Source: Antitrichia curtipendula (taxonomy: Eukaryota > Streptophyta > Bryopsida > Hypnales > Leucodontaceae). Taken from it: a DNA stretch of 64,000 nt. Location of the stretch: positions 9,796,001 to 9,860,000 of the forward strand of contig OX579641.1 in NCBI GenBank assembly GCA_951230915.1. The letters are read 5' to 3'. Every line of letters starts with the position of its first letter. Within the stretch, counting starts at the first letter, position 1. Shown piece by piece: positions 33,580 through 45,793 of the stretch. Position numbers and translations under genes: made by a program. Under the pieces are notes generated by a model. The model worked only from the letters and a program-made list of their open reading frames with translations, was not told the DNA's origin and searched no databases.

Positions 33580-34355
33580 TTAATTTCAAAAGTACCAAGG
33601 CCTTTTTTCCATCAAAAAACACTTAAAAGTACCATTTCTATTGTAAAGAGTATTTTACACTTTGCTCAATTAGATACTTTGACTTTGAATCTTCTTAACT
33701 TAAAATTTTTGCACTATTAATTTTGATTTCCTAATTTTTTATGGTGAAGAATTGAGTTGAAAATCTTGAAAAAAAAAATTCAACAAAAAAATACTTAATT
33801 TTCACTCATTAAAAAATTGTTAAGTAGAAGTACGTTCAAAATTGAAGGAAAAACTAAATCGTTAATAGTTCTAAAATGGAATTGAAACACAATAATCCCA
33901 ATGGTGAAATTGTTCTAGCAATTAAATTTAACCATGTCTAACAAAAAATTTGAAAAAATTTGAAAAATTGCATTAAAAAATGAATTCTATAAATTATTTT
34001 TTCAAGAAGATGCTTAGAGTGCTTGAAAACAAGATAATCTATGACTTTCTCATCACTAGTCCAAATAGAATGAGTCAAAGATTCAAATGTAGACAAAAAT
34101 AAAAAATTTGAGAAAAAAATTAAAAATTAATTGATTAAATTTTTTTTGTGTCACCCCTCGAGTTGCTATTTGGACTCAGAGTGGTATAATTTTTGCTCCC
34201 GGGCACCAATTAAAAATATAATAATATTCTAGAAAGCTAATCTAATTTCCTACCTTCAATTTCTTTTTCAAAAAATCATGTAAAAATTTGAAATCACACA
34301 AGCCTACTTGAAATTCCAAGAGTCCCCACAAGGACTTTAGGACTTTAGGGATTAA
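33580..34355 (+). mobile_element. TTAA-bounded dispersed repeat, 776 bp
   Basis: TTAA at 33580-33583 begins the copy and GACTTTAGGGATTAA ends it (TTAA 34352-34355). Internally it matches the copies at 51923-52908 and 22034-22929 along most of its length, including 'ttaagtagaagtacgttcaaaattg' and 'tttgctcccgggcaccaatt'. The left terminus is more diverged than the right. No coding capacity. Confidence 0.6.
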
Positions 34356-36729
34356 GCCCATTTCACTTGTTCATCTCCCTTGAGAGTGAATTGTTGACAT
34401 TCCATACAAATGCAAACATGTTGGGGCAACTATTTTAGGCATGCTAGAGGAGTGGCCATCATGTCATTACTCTCAAGTCTAATCCAATTTTTTTGAGGCA
34501 ATACCGAAGCTAATGATTCCATTAGAATCATCAAAAGCTTCCATTTAGAAGAAAAGTAAGGGGATCATTACAAAAATACTTATTGTACCATTTGTTTTAT
34601 TTTTCAAATTTCAAAAATTGGTACTATAAATACTATAACCATGTTTGAATATTAATTACTTAATCTAAATTTTCCATTTTTTCTTTGAATTTTTGCAGCT
34701 CAGGCATGTGTATATTCTCCATTTGTTCACGTAAACAAATTAAATTAAATTTTCATCTTCTTCTTTTTTCAAGACATATTTAGTCTAGATATAAATGAAT
34801 ACTTTGCAATACTTAGAACCACACTCCAATGCTATTTTGGTAAATTTTTGCAGAAAAAGGTGTGCCCCAATTGATTTTTTTTAATGGAGATACTATTTAC
34901 AATTTTATTTTTGTATCAGTTGTTGTGAAATTTCCTAAGAAGGCATGTGACAAAGAAAAGTTGAATTTGTAGTCATTCTTGAACTATGGACCCCCTTAAG
35001 TTGCAAACCTCTTCAAGTAAGAGTCTAAGGCAAATGTGATGCTATTTTTAAATCCCTTCTACAAGGAAGGATGAGGGGGTTATAAAATGAGGCTCTCAAA
35101 ATTTTAGATTGTAACTCCCAAACAAAAGTGCACAAAAGTACTATCCTTCCTCCAATGCCAAGTGAGATAAGTCTATTCCATACAATTTATAGTCATTCTA
35201 TTTATAAAAAATATCCAAAAATATGATAAAATTATATTTACCTTGTGCAATCTTGGTAAAAATGTCATAGCATTGGGAGTAGGACTCTAAAAGTTACGCA
35301 CTCAAATCCATTTGGTCTGCAACGTGTGATAAAAAATAGTACAAATTGTATTTTTTGCAATTAGCCAAAGCTCTTATATGCCTTAATGTTAGTAAAAATG
35401 AAGCATTGATGACAAAGAAGGTGACTAAAAATTGATTGAACACATAAGTCTGCCTCTTGTGAATTCGACACCAATTTTTTTTTGTTTGGACTTGGAGTCA
35501 ATTTTATAATCCTAAAGGTTTTAGACCATTTTTCACAAAAGTATCCAAAATTGCCACTGTCTAGTGCATTGAGCATAAATAAAATATTAGACTATATTTC
35601 AAACCTCCAATCTTGATACAAATTTATACTAGAATATTAAAGAAATATGTGGAAAAAATATTGTACTATTTGACCGTGGAGATCATGAGATTATAACATT
35701 TTAAGTTAGAAAAAATAAAATTGGGGACCCTGTTCAATAGGGTCTATATAGTTTGACTCTATTTTTGTGAAAAAGGAAGAACTGTCCAACATTGAAAACT
35801 TATACCATATTACCATTAGGAAGTCTATTATGTTATCTACTTACATGCCAATTTTCAAGGATAGTAGACGTGTATAACATACCTAAAAACACCTGCACTA
35901 AGATAATGTAAAAAAAAAAAACTACAAGAAAAAAATTTCAATTCTTTTTTGAGAAATTAATTTTGGAAGAATCAAAATTCAAAGTCAATATAAATATTTT
36001 CTTCTCTTAATCAAATAAGAATAAATTAATTTACATTGGAATTTACACTAGAATTTTTCCTAGTGGTTCTAAAATTATCTTAAAACTACCATTTTTAGTA
36101 AATTAAGTGAAAGTTGGAAAAAAAAAATTTGTAGTGACTCACAAAAATGAGTTAAAGTTGAAACATTTTCATTCAAACCACCATAGCATAACCATCAATG
36201 GATAAAGTCCAAAAGTAGCTATACAAAAATTGTAGTATGCGACATATTATGAATTATTATGGAAGTTTGAAGAAAAAATTAGTTGTAATTTGAAAGAAAA
36301 TCAATTTCAAAGTAAGACATGTCTAAAACTTAGTTTTGTTCAAGTTGATTTGGAATTACTTTATCTTTTGCCAATTTTTTCTAAAAAATCCAAAAAAATT
36401 TGGGAGCCTTGGCATGTTGGTATACATCATTTCAAATTTTTGTACACAAAAATTGAAGGAAATTAACATTTACAGAAATTAAAATATCTAAAGTTTGACA
36501 AACATGCAAATGATATTGGTTCTCACAACATTAAATTTTATTTTTTTGAATTGATAACGTGGAATAGCATTAACCATTGTAGAGAGAGTACAAGCTGCAA
36601 TATGGACCATTGTTACATCTTAATGCTCTTGCATTTGAAATATTTGTTGAATTGGACAATCCATTCAATTTATATCTCCCAATTGTATAATGTGTTTCTA
36701 GGTTCAATTTTTTTGTCCAAAGACTAGAG
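34356..36729. other. AT-rich gene-free stretch
   Basis: No supportable gene or transposon end recognised. Confidence 0.4.
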
Positions 36730-37391
36730 TTTATGATGCATATAATTGATCCAAATTTAAAAACTTTGAACTACAAAGTTTTGAGGTTCAAATATTTATG
36801 GTGGAGAATTGAGTTGAGTCTAGGAAAAGAAACAAATTTTCAAAAAAAACTTAATTTCATTCTTTAAAAAATTATTAAGTAGAACTAAATACAAGACAAA
36901 AGGAAAATCTAAATTATTAATATCTCTATGATGGAATTATAAGTTACTAATCCTAATGGTGAGATTGTTCTAGCAAGCAAACTAACTTTTAAAAATAAAA
37001 ATTATAAATACTGCATAAAAAAATGAATCCTATGAGTTTATTTTTCAAGAAGATGCTTAGATTGCTTGAAAAAAAAATTGTTCATAACCTTCACAATACC
37101 TATATAAATGAAATGAATTAGAGCTTTCCATATAGACAAAAATATAATCAATGAAAAATTCATTCATTCATTTAAAACAAAAATTGTTATTCGGTTTTCC
37201 TTGTTTTGAGTTTATCTGGGCATAACTTTTGTTTCCAAGCACCAATTAAAGAAATAATAATATTTCTATGAAGATAATTATTTTTTCTAGATTCTAAAAA
37301 AGTTTCAAAAATGATGACAAAATTTGAGACCATAGATATCTGCCTGAAATCCAATTTGTCCCCCTAAGGGACACTGGTCTTTAGGGCTTAA
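36730..37391 (+). mobile_element. TTAA-type dispersed repeat, left end uncertain
   Basis: It matches the family from 'aaagttttgaggttcaaa' through 'ggcataacttttgtttcc' to the terminal GGTCTTTAGGGCTTAA (TTAA 37388-37391). A matching left terminus was not found. Confidence 0.6.
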
Positions 37392-38412
37392 ACATTCATT
37401 TTTTCTACTAGATCAGGTAGATCATATTGCATCAGATTATCAACAGTTTCCATTTGTCATTGATTTAGATGCATAATAGGGTCCAAGAGGAGAAGTCATC
37501 TACATTTGTCAACCCCTATAAATCATTCAGTTTTAGTGATGTTTATTGTCACCCCTAATCCTAAATTTTCACCTTAATTAGAAGTTTAAGAAAATCCAAA
37601 TTGAAAACCATATAGAGTACATATTTTTGGAAAAAAAAACTAAATTTTTTCAAGTCACCATTCATTGCTCATTGTTCATTGCTCACATTCTAGCATTTTT
37701 GGCCATCAATAATCCTAGACATTGTAAAAGATGGGAGGATTGAGTGGGGGATACATTTTCCATTGATATAAATATAGGCATGGATAGACATCCAATTATG
37801 ATTGTCAATGAAAGTAACCTCATCACAAGACAAGGAGATTAAATAGGCCTTATTTTGATCAACCTATGTCCAATCAAAAACATATGGCCATGCTCTCCTC
37901 CATATCCTATGTGGCAACTTGACTCCAATGTTTTTTGCTGAGTGGAGGACATTCAAAGCATTGTACAAGCATTGCATGCTAGAAAAATCAATCACAAGAC
38001 AATCAACAACAAGCAAGACAAACAAGGTTTTAAATTGTACCATTTTATTGCGTCGATCATTGAGAGCTTAATTAGAGAGATTTTACAACATTGATTTTAG
38101 ATCCCTCCTTATTTGGCATAGTAGGCCCTTTCATTCTTCAAGGTAGTAAACTTCACCTCTCTTTTACCTTCACACAAAAACATGGCAATCCTTGTGTTTC
38201 TAAAAGAATCAATTTCTGGAACTAAAAAGCTTCTTGCGGCACTTGACCTCTAAGTAAATGTGGCACCAAATCCATAATACCTTGTCATCCATCCTAACAA
38301 CCACCTCTGCCCAAGAGAGCTTTGCAACTCAATGATCCTAGAAATGTTGATTTGAATCATAATCATATACAACACTTCTTGGTTAACTCATATCTAGGTG
38401 ATGTAGTGACCT
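37392..38412. other. AT-rich gene-free stretch
   Basis: No gene is recognised. A small direct repeat 'cattgctcattgttcattgctc' occurs at 37663-37684. Confidence 0.4.
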
Positions 38413-38952
38413 GTGGGCGAAGGATTACCCACCTTGGTAATCAAGCGAACACTGACCAGGTTCTATGCCGTTATCCACCTTTTGAATATATGGGGGTGTT
38501 GTGAGCGCAGTCCACTGTGCCTTCCAAGCAATGGATCTTTTTTGCTAACGTTTCCTAAGTGTTGTGGATGACAACGAAACTACTAGAAATGCATGGGTAA
38601 CTAACAAGCTAATTGCAATGACCAAGGGTGATGGTAATTCCTAACTCCCTAACTATCTATCCTATATCTAGGGTTGGATGGTGTGGGCGCAAGATTACCC
38701 ACCCTTGGTAATCGGGCAAACACCAACCAGGTTCTATGCCTTTATCCACCTTTTTAAATATAGGGGTGTGTTGTGAGCGCGGTCCACTGTGCCTTCCAAG
38801 CAATGGATCTTTCGTGCTAACGTTTTCTGAGTGTCGTGGATGGCAGCGAATACTACTAGAATTGCATGGATAACTCACAAGCTGACTGTGATGAGCAAAG
38901 GTGATTGGTAATTCCTACCTCCCTAACTGTCTATCCTATGTATAGGGTTGGC
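38413..38952. repeat. 270-bp tandem duplication
   Basis: Unit 1 starts GTGGGCGAAGGATTACCC at 38413 and unit 2 starts GTGGGCGCAAGATTACCC at 38683. Both continue through 'ccaggttctatgcc', 'ggtccactgtgccttcca' and 'ctccctaact.tctatccta'. They are moderately diverged, so the duplication is not recent. This marks the start of the GC-richer block. Confidence 0.85.
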
Positions 38953-39119
38953 TGGGTAGTTGGCGTCATTTCTAACGTCCCTAACTATGTGAGCGGGGAA
39001 CCTTTACGTTCCTTCCATGAGTGTTGAAGACTATTTTTTGGAGGGTTGACACTTCTCTCGGAAGTTTCAACCCTACGGCTAACCCTAAGCTTAAGCCTTT
39101 CCTCTAATTCCTGACTTCT

Positions 39120-39262
39120 AAATATAACTCTAAATGTTTACTCCTAAATTTTTTAACTCTAAATTTTTACTCCTAATTTTTTAACTCCTAATTTTTACTC
39201 CTAATTTTTAACTCTAAATTTTTACTCCTAATTTTAACTCTAAATTTTTACTCCTAGATTTA
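39120..39262. repeat. degenerate short tandem repeat in unit A
   Basis: Repeats of an 'aactctaaatttttactcctaa'-like unit of about 20 bp, with variable spacing. The equivalent, longer tract in unit B is at 42475-42800. Confidence 0.75.
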
Positions 39263-40019
39263 TCTTGGGTCACTATTCACTTGAATGGCTAACTAAGAGA
39301 AAAAAAATCAATGCTAATAAGGAGAAGCACCAAGTTTGATTCAAGGACTTACCTCGTCACTACCGGTGTCGGAGATGCGCTCGTCCGCATCCGCGCGCCC
39401 ATTTTTATACTCCATGGTGGTCCTTGGGTCGTGGGAAGTTTTCCCCAAGTCTACCGCTTATGTTATAAAAATTTGTGGATACTGTGTGATCTAACCTCTT
39501 TCTTTCCTTTCCTCCTTTTCTTTCCCTTTTTCTCTTTCTACACTAACACTATTCTACCTAAGCTTTGATGGGGTGTCTTACAACTATAGATTCAAACCCC
39601 AAGAAGTTTTAATGTCCCTCCTAACCTCTTACACAACCTTGTCTTCGTGTCATCCTAATCCTACTTCCTAATGGTCACTATGAATCCTCGAGATTTCCTT
39701 TCTAGCACCTATTTAGCTAAGTCTAGGGCACTATTTATCGTCTCTCTCCCCCTTCTCCTATTTAATTCTATGACTCACTAACCTCCTTCCATTGTGTGTA
39801 GTTGTGATTTTGGTGAGAGTTGAGAGTTGTTTGATGCAGGTATGGAGGTGCGACTTATCCCTTCTTTCTCCTTCCCCCTATTCTCCTTCCTTTTGTGTTT
39901 TTTTTCTTTCCCTTGACTTCAACCCCTTTAACCTTCCCCTAACCACCACTAATTCCAACCTTTCTCTTTGTTTTTTTTTCTCTCTCACCCAAGCCCTGGA
40001 CTCCCTAGACTCTCTGGAC

Positions 40020-40235
40020 CAACTCGGCTGTGACCAGCGACCTGACCAGACCCTCAGCGACCTGACCAGACCCCCCCCCAGCGACTGTCCCGACTCCCTA
40101 GCGACCTTCTCAAAATCCCAGCGATTGGCCCAACCCCCAGGGACTCACCCGGCTTCCCAGCAACTCACCCCGACTCCCCAGGGACTCACCCGACTTCCCA
40201 GGGACTCACCCCGACCCCCCAGCAACTAGACCAGA
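40020..40235. repeat. GC-rich minisatellite in unit A
   Basis: Irregular units of about 20-25 bp built on 'cagcgacctgaccagaccc' and 'cccagggactcacccgac'. An open frame across it (39792-40229) is proline- and aspartate-rich because of the repeat, and is not supported as a gene. Confidence 0.75.
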
Positions 40236-41345
40236 CCCCCTTACAACTGAATCCACTTTTTTGGGTTCCTTAAGGGAACCACCCAAGCAAATCTAAATCG
40301 GACTTTTGGTAAACTTTCCCCGGTTTTTGGTGTGGTTTCTTGTTTTACGGACGTCGGCTCACAAGGGGTGGGGTGACTCTTAACTTAGACTTAATCTTGG
40401 ACGCTAAACCTTGGACTTTTCCGAGAACGTCTCGGACTCTAGACTTTGGAACGAAAGTACATAGGAGTTCAAAGCTTCGCCGTAGAATTGGCTTTAACAC
40501 CAACTTTAGGACTTATGATACCCCTGCGTTCAAAGCTCCGCCGTCTAAGGCTTGTTTTTAACACGTACTTTAGGACTAGGGCTGGTCACAGGTTCAAAGC
40601 TTCGCTGTTCTCCGGGAGGTGGGGCCCACTCACAACCAACAACGGAAAAGACAACTCTGGTTAGGACTCAATACGGGGGTACACATGCACACAAGGTCAA
40701 TGATCACGGGTAAACTATCATAGACTAAAGGCCCCCCAAAGCGGCATCGCCAAGGTACGGTGGGGGGTGACTTTAGGATTAGTACAAGGCATAAGAAGTC
40801 ACACAAGTATAGGGGAGACCCGTTCAACTCACAACAAGGATGCAAGGCAAGGTAAGGTAGAAGGACCCAAAGGACCTTCAAAGAGAGCTTGAAATAGAGC
40901 AACAAAGGGAGCCAAAAGTGCTCCAAAAACACCGTAGAGGTTTCTTGGCTAAACCGCCAAAAAATCCCAACATAAGTTGGACCCACGGACCCAAAACAAG
41001 AATTGGGGGTGTTCAAGAGAGAAAAATGGGGACCTTAAATAGGTTTCCAAGGCCCCACCTTCTTCTCAAGAGCTCTAAAGTAACCTTATCAAATTGAATT
41101 TTCATCCTCATCTTCAAAGATTTTCATCCTAATCCCTAAAAAACTACTTTTACCTATCTACGCTGGACCAACCTCCTAACTTTTGGAGAATTACTCCAAT
41201 CGTCAAACGGATTGCGCCATTGGCTCCAGATTGCCGTGTTTAGTCCAAGAACCTCAAACCCCCCGTACCGAGGACAAAAAACCATCGTAGGCTAATTTAG
41301 TTTAAAAAACTAAACCGTGGTAAAATCCTAGATATTGGGGGTCTC

Positions 41346-41950
41346 CTATTTTGAGAAATGTAAATAGTTTAGGGTCTCCAATAGGTGTGAGGGAGTCGGA
41401 AAAGACTCTTGGTTGACTTCGTTCCGCCGTCGTATGGTCCCGGAATGCCGGTCAACGTGGCGGGGATCTCGCCACGTGATTAATTCTCGAGGAATCTCGC
41501 CGGTTCGGGTACTTGCTGCTATCGGAATGTTGCGAAACTTCACGGAGCGCATTATTAACATAAAACAAATTAATCTAATTTTTAGTGAGATTTTCTGGCA
41601 ACCTGGGTAATTTCCATGAAATTCCCGTTGGAGGTTACCAGGGTTGACCACCCGCAAAAAGTTCTTCTGCAAGTCGGAAGATGACGGGATTTTCCACAGG
41701 ACCTCTCATGGGGTCACATGAAAGATGTGCAGGTGCGTTTCCATACCTGGCACAATTGGTCAGTGGAGATGAATTAGTTATCTCCTTGAGTTTATCGATG
41801 GTGCGGGAATCTTTTGCAGATAGAGGAATCTTGGCGAATTGATTTTGTCGTTGGACTCCTGGCATGGGATTTACCCTAGGACACCATCCTTGGGCTGTGG
41901 ATTCTTCCATGGGACCGGTCTTGCGTTAGTGGCTCCTGCATGCTAACAAT
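41346..41950 (-). pseudogene. coding-like block of unknown function, unit A copy
   Basis: Two overlapping minus-strand frames (41910-41635 and 41672-41346) read as consecutive parts of one protein with a frameshift near the GGQPW/GNLQ junction. The same residues recur in unit B (45470-45117 and 45154-44954): VNPMPGVQ, RYGNAPA.LS, SLKIRL.CFMLIMRSVKF and IAASTRTGEIP. Conservation of the frame in both copies suggests a former protein, perhaps retroelement-derived. No family is recognised. Confidence 0.45.
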
Positions 41951-42474
41951 CGAGGTTTGGGGGAATTTCTAACCCTAACTCTAGGACCCGACCTAGTGGC
42001 CTTGTTGTGGATCCCTCGGACCGACCTAGCCATGAATTGCCACATTCATGGTGGGATTTAGTCCTTTTGGACCTATGTGACTTGAATCCTACAAATCCAC
42101 CCGTTTCGTTCTTTCTACCTATTTTTGGGCCCGGTTTGGTGGGATTCTAAGTCTAAACACAAATCTAGACCAAATACTATAATGGGTATGTTACAACCCT
42201 ATTTTGGTTCTACACTCTTTTTCTGGCTTTTTGTATATTTTTCTTAACTTTAAATTGCAAATTCCCCAAAAAATAATTCTACAAGTCCCAAGTGACAAAT
42301 TGGGAGCTCACAAATGGGTAGTTGGCGTCATTTCAAACGTCCCTAACTACGTAAAAGGGGAACCCTTATGTTCCTTCCATGAACCTCTAAGACTATCTTT
42401 CGGGTTTTGATACTTTGCGTGGAAGTTTCACCTCTACAGGCTAATCCTAAGCTTAACTTTTACTCCAATTTTCA

Positions 42475-42800
42475 ACCTCTAAATGTAATTCTAGATTTTT
42501 ACTCCCAAATGCTAACTCTAATTTTTACTTCTAATTTTAACTCTACGTTTTGACTTTACTCTTGGTTTTTTACTACTAAATTAACTCTAGAATTTACCTC
42601 GGAGTTTTAATTCTATCCTTTGACTTTTAATCCCTGAGTCTTTACTTTCTAACCTAACTCTAAGATTTTTGCTTGAGAATTTGGCTCCAAGATTAACTTT
42701 AGATTTTTACTCCTAGATTTAACTCTAAATTTTACTCCTAAATTAACTCTAGATTTTTTACTTCTAACTTAACTCTAGATTAAATCCTAGATTCTCCCTC
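42475..42800. repeat. degenerate short tandem repeat in unit B
   Basis: A longer version of the 'aactctaaatttttactcctaa'-type tract seen in unit A. It is irregular, with many substitutions. Confidence 0.7.
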
Positions 42801-43736
42801 TAACCTAAATTCCTAATTTCTGTCTATGGTTTCTTTTGGATGAAATTTTAACTTTGTTCTTCCGGTTCCCCCCTACTACGTGCTTATCCTAGCATAGTCG
42901 ATTTAAAGCCAAATCCTAAGTGTGATATGTTCTTGGGACCCTCTATCCTTAATCTATCAACCTTTAAATCTAACTCCTACTTATACTAATCACGGCTTGC
43001 TACTCGCGCGTAAAGGGCTAATTTAAGGAAAAAAATCAAAAGCTAATTAGGAACAAAACACCAAAGATTAATTCAAAAACTCACCCCTTCACTGCCAGTA
43101 TCGGAGAGAAGTTCATCCACATCCGCTTGCACATCCTCGTGCTCCATAGTGGTCCTTGATTTCGTTTGAATTTCTTCAAGCTCACCGCTTATTTTGGAAA
43201 GTTTGTACACCTGTATGATCTAAACTCCTTCTTTCCTTCCCTCCTTCCTTTTTCTTTCTCCCTCTCGTCTTCTACGCTAACACTATTCTACCCAAACTTT
43301 TATGGACGTCTTACAACTATAGACTCTAACTACGAGGAGGTTTAATGTCTCTCCTACCCTCTTACGCCATTTATCCTTGTGTCATCCTAATCTACATTCT
43401 AATGGTCACTATGAATTCCCAAGATCTTCTTCCTCAAGTCTACTTAGCCTAAACCTAGGGTACTATTGATCATCTCTCTTGCCTCTTCTCCTATTTGACT
43501 CTATTCTCCTCTAATCCTCCTCCATTGTATAAAGTGAGTTGTTTGGTTTGTGAAAGTGAGATGTCATTTGTGTGCAGCTATGGCGGTGTTCCACTCTTTT
43601 CTCCTTCCTTCCCTTTTGTGTTTTTAGACTCTACTCCTACTTTTCGACCCTAGCCCCCTGACTTATAGAATCCTACTCTCCCTTTTTTAGGATAAAAATG
43701 AACTAAGCATCCCCAACTGCCTGAGCCCCGAATTGC

Positions 43737-43860
43737 CTAGATCCTGTTGTGGGCGCTGCTCCGATGGCTGGTGGCCCTAATGGCTGGTGGCCCCGATGGC
43801 GGGCTGGCTCAGATGGCGGGCTGGCTCGGATGGTTGGCTGCCCCGGTGGTTGGTTTGAGC
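43737..43860. repeat. GC-rich minisatellite in unit B
   Basis: Repeats based on 'gatggcgggctggctc' and 'gatggctggtggcccc'. It occupies the position corresponding to the different minisatellite of unit A. The minus-strand frame 43703-43966 (Pro/Ser-rich) is a product of the repeat. Confidence 0.7.
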
Positions 43861-44043
43861 TTTGGGGACTGATCGAACTTTGGGACTGAATGGAACTTGG
43901 AACTGTTTTGGGGGAACTAGGGGTTGCTAGAACTAAAGGGAACCAGGCTTCTAAGCTATGGAACAAGGCTAGGGGACTACGACTTTGACAACTGGAATCC
44001 CTTAACGACCTACATATCTTGGAAGCTAAACTTTGGAGGTTTC

Positions 44044-44220
44044 TTAAGTGTGTTTTAAAGTATAGTCCTAGAGATAAGATAATAAGTAATGGCCTTTATG
44101 AAGATTTTCAGTAAAAATTTTCTAGAAATACATGTGTTTCTAGTAAATTTTTACTGAAAATCTCCATAAAGGTCATTACTTAATATCTTACCTCTAGGAC
44201 TATACTTTACAACACACTAA
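44044..44220. mobile_element. foldback element (177 bp) inside unit B
   Basis: The two arms, about 80 bp each, are near-perfect inverted copies around a 4-base centre (near 44132). Arm landmarks are TATAGTCCTAGAG/CTCTAGGACTATA, AATGGCCTTTATG/CATAAAGGTCATT and TTTTCAGTAAAAATTT/AAATTTTTACTGAAAA. The ends are TTAAGTGTGTT and AACACACTAA. It probably is a small foldback transposon. The target duplication is unclear (TTA/TAA or TA possible). Confidence 0.8.
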
Positions 44221-44953
44221 AAACACCCCTTTCTCTTGTAGTGGTACAATCAAACTGAGAATACTTGACAAAAAGAATCCGTTAGTCCAAACAAACAAGA
44301 AGAGAAAAAGCCAAATGACACACACAATAAGGTAGGAGGACTCCTCAAAGAACTTCAAAGAACTTCAAAGCTTGAATTTTAACAACAATGGAGCTCAAAA
44401 AGAGCTCAAAAAACACCGTAGAAGTTTCTTGGCTAAAACGCCAAAATCTCCCAACATAAGTTGGACCCACAGACCCAAAACAAGAATTGGGGGTGTTCAA
44501 GAGAGAAAAATGGGGACCTTAAATAGGTTTCCAAGGCCCCACCCACCCCTCTAGAGTTCTAAGGTAACCTTATCAACTTGGATTTTCATCCTCATCTTCA
44601 AGATTTTCATCCTAATCTAAAAAAACTACTTTTACCTATCTACGCTGGACCAACCTCCTAACTTTTGGAGATTGACTCCAATTGTCAAATGGATTGCGCC
44701 GTTGGCTCCAGATCCCCGTGTTTAGTCCAAGATTCATCTACCCCCCCTAACCGAGGCCAAAAACCCATCGTAGGCTAATTTAGTTTAAAAACCAAATCGT
44801 GGTAAAATCTTAGATCTTGGGGGTCTCCTATTTTGAGAAATGTGAATAGCCTAGGGTCTCCAGTAGGTGCAAGAGAGTCGGAAAGGACTCTTGGTTGACT
44901 TCGTTTCGCCATTGTATGGTCCCGGAATGCCGGTCAACGCAGCGGGGACCCCG

Positions 44954-45470
44954 TCACGTGGTTAATTCCCAAGGAATCTCGCCGGTTCGGGTACTTGCCG
45001 CTATCGAAATGTTGTGAAACTTCACGGAGCGCATTATTAGCATAAAACAAGATAGTCTAATTTTTAGTGAGATTTTCTTGTAACCTGGGTAATCTCCATG
45101 AAATTCCCATTGGAGGTTAAAAGGGTTGACCACCCGGAAAAGGTTCTTCTGCAAGTCGGAAGATGACGGGTTTTTTCACGTGACCTCTCAGGGAGTCGTA
45201 TGAAAGACGAGCAGGTGCGTTTCCGTACCTGGCACGATTGGTTAGTGGAGATGAAACTGACCATCTCCTTGAATTAGCGACGGTGCGGGAATCTTTTGCA
45301 AATCGAGGAATCTTGGCGAATCGATTTCGTTGTTGGACTCCTGGCATAGGATTTACCCTAGATAACCATCCTTGGGCTATAGATTCCTCCACGGCCCGGT
45401 CTTGCGTCAGTGGCTCCTGCATGCTAACAATCGGGGTTTGGGGAATTCTAAACCTAACTCTAGGATCCAA
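44954..45470 (-). pseudogene. coding-like block of unknown function, unit B copy
   Basis: Minus-strand frames 45470-45117 and 45154-44954 correspond to the block in unit A and show the same frameshift position (after GGQPF). The reading is slightly diverged (for example RYGNAPARLSYD against RYGNAPAHLSCD). The product is unknown. Confidence 0.45.
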
Positions 45471-45793
45471 CCTAGTGGCCTCGTTGTGGATCCCTCATAC
45501 CAATTTAGCCATGAATTGCCACATTCATGGTGGGATTTAGCCCTTTTGGGGCTATGTGACTCAAACCCTCCAAATCTAACCTTTTTGTATCTTTCTATCT
45601 ATTTTTAGGCCAAATTTGGTGGGATTCTAAGTCTAAACACAAATCTAGACCAAATACTATAATGGGTATGTCACAACCCTATTTTGGTTCTACACTCTTT
45701 TTATGGTTTTTTGTATATTTTTCCAACTTTAAATTGCAAATTTCCAAAAAAATAGTTTTATGAGTCTCAAGTGATAAATTGGGAGCTCACATG

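Larger units (their letters stand above)
38956..42317. repeat. unit A of a two-copy tandem repeat (about 3.36 kb)
   Basis: Unit A starts GTAGTTGGCGTCATTTC and unit B restarts with the same sequence at 42318. The ends also match ('aattgggagctcaca' near 42298 and 45778). Both share a pyrimidine-rich tract, a 'ttggacccac.gacccaaaac' segment, the minus-strand coding-like block, and the TGTTACAACCCTATTTTGG segment at 42189. The unit could be a derivative of a large retroelement in tandem, but no reverse transcriptase, primer site or polypurine tract was found. Confidence 0.8.
42318..45793. repeat. unit B of the tandem repeat (about 3.48 kb)
   Basis: It parallels unit A throughout but is about 115 bp longer. 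It carries a foldback insertion (44044-44220) with no counterpart seen in unit A. Its central GC-rich minisatellite has a different sequence. Right boundary: similarity ends at GGGAGCTCACATG near 45793, after which AT-rich DNA resumes. Confidence 0.8.

Noticed and set aside
39792..40229. 145-codon Pro/Asp-rich frame in tandem unit A
   Set aside because: The second half is a translated minisatellite; the corresponding place in unit B has a different repeat and no related frame.
42189..45668. Unit boundaries as LTR ends (TGTTACAACCC at 42189, TGTCACAACCC at 45669)
   Set aside because: The start resembles plant LTR ends, but there is no polypurine tract before it, no primer-binding site, no matching CA end and no target duplication, so I did not call LTRs.
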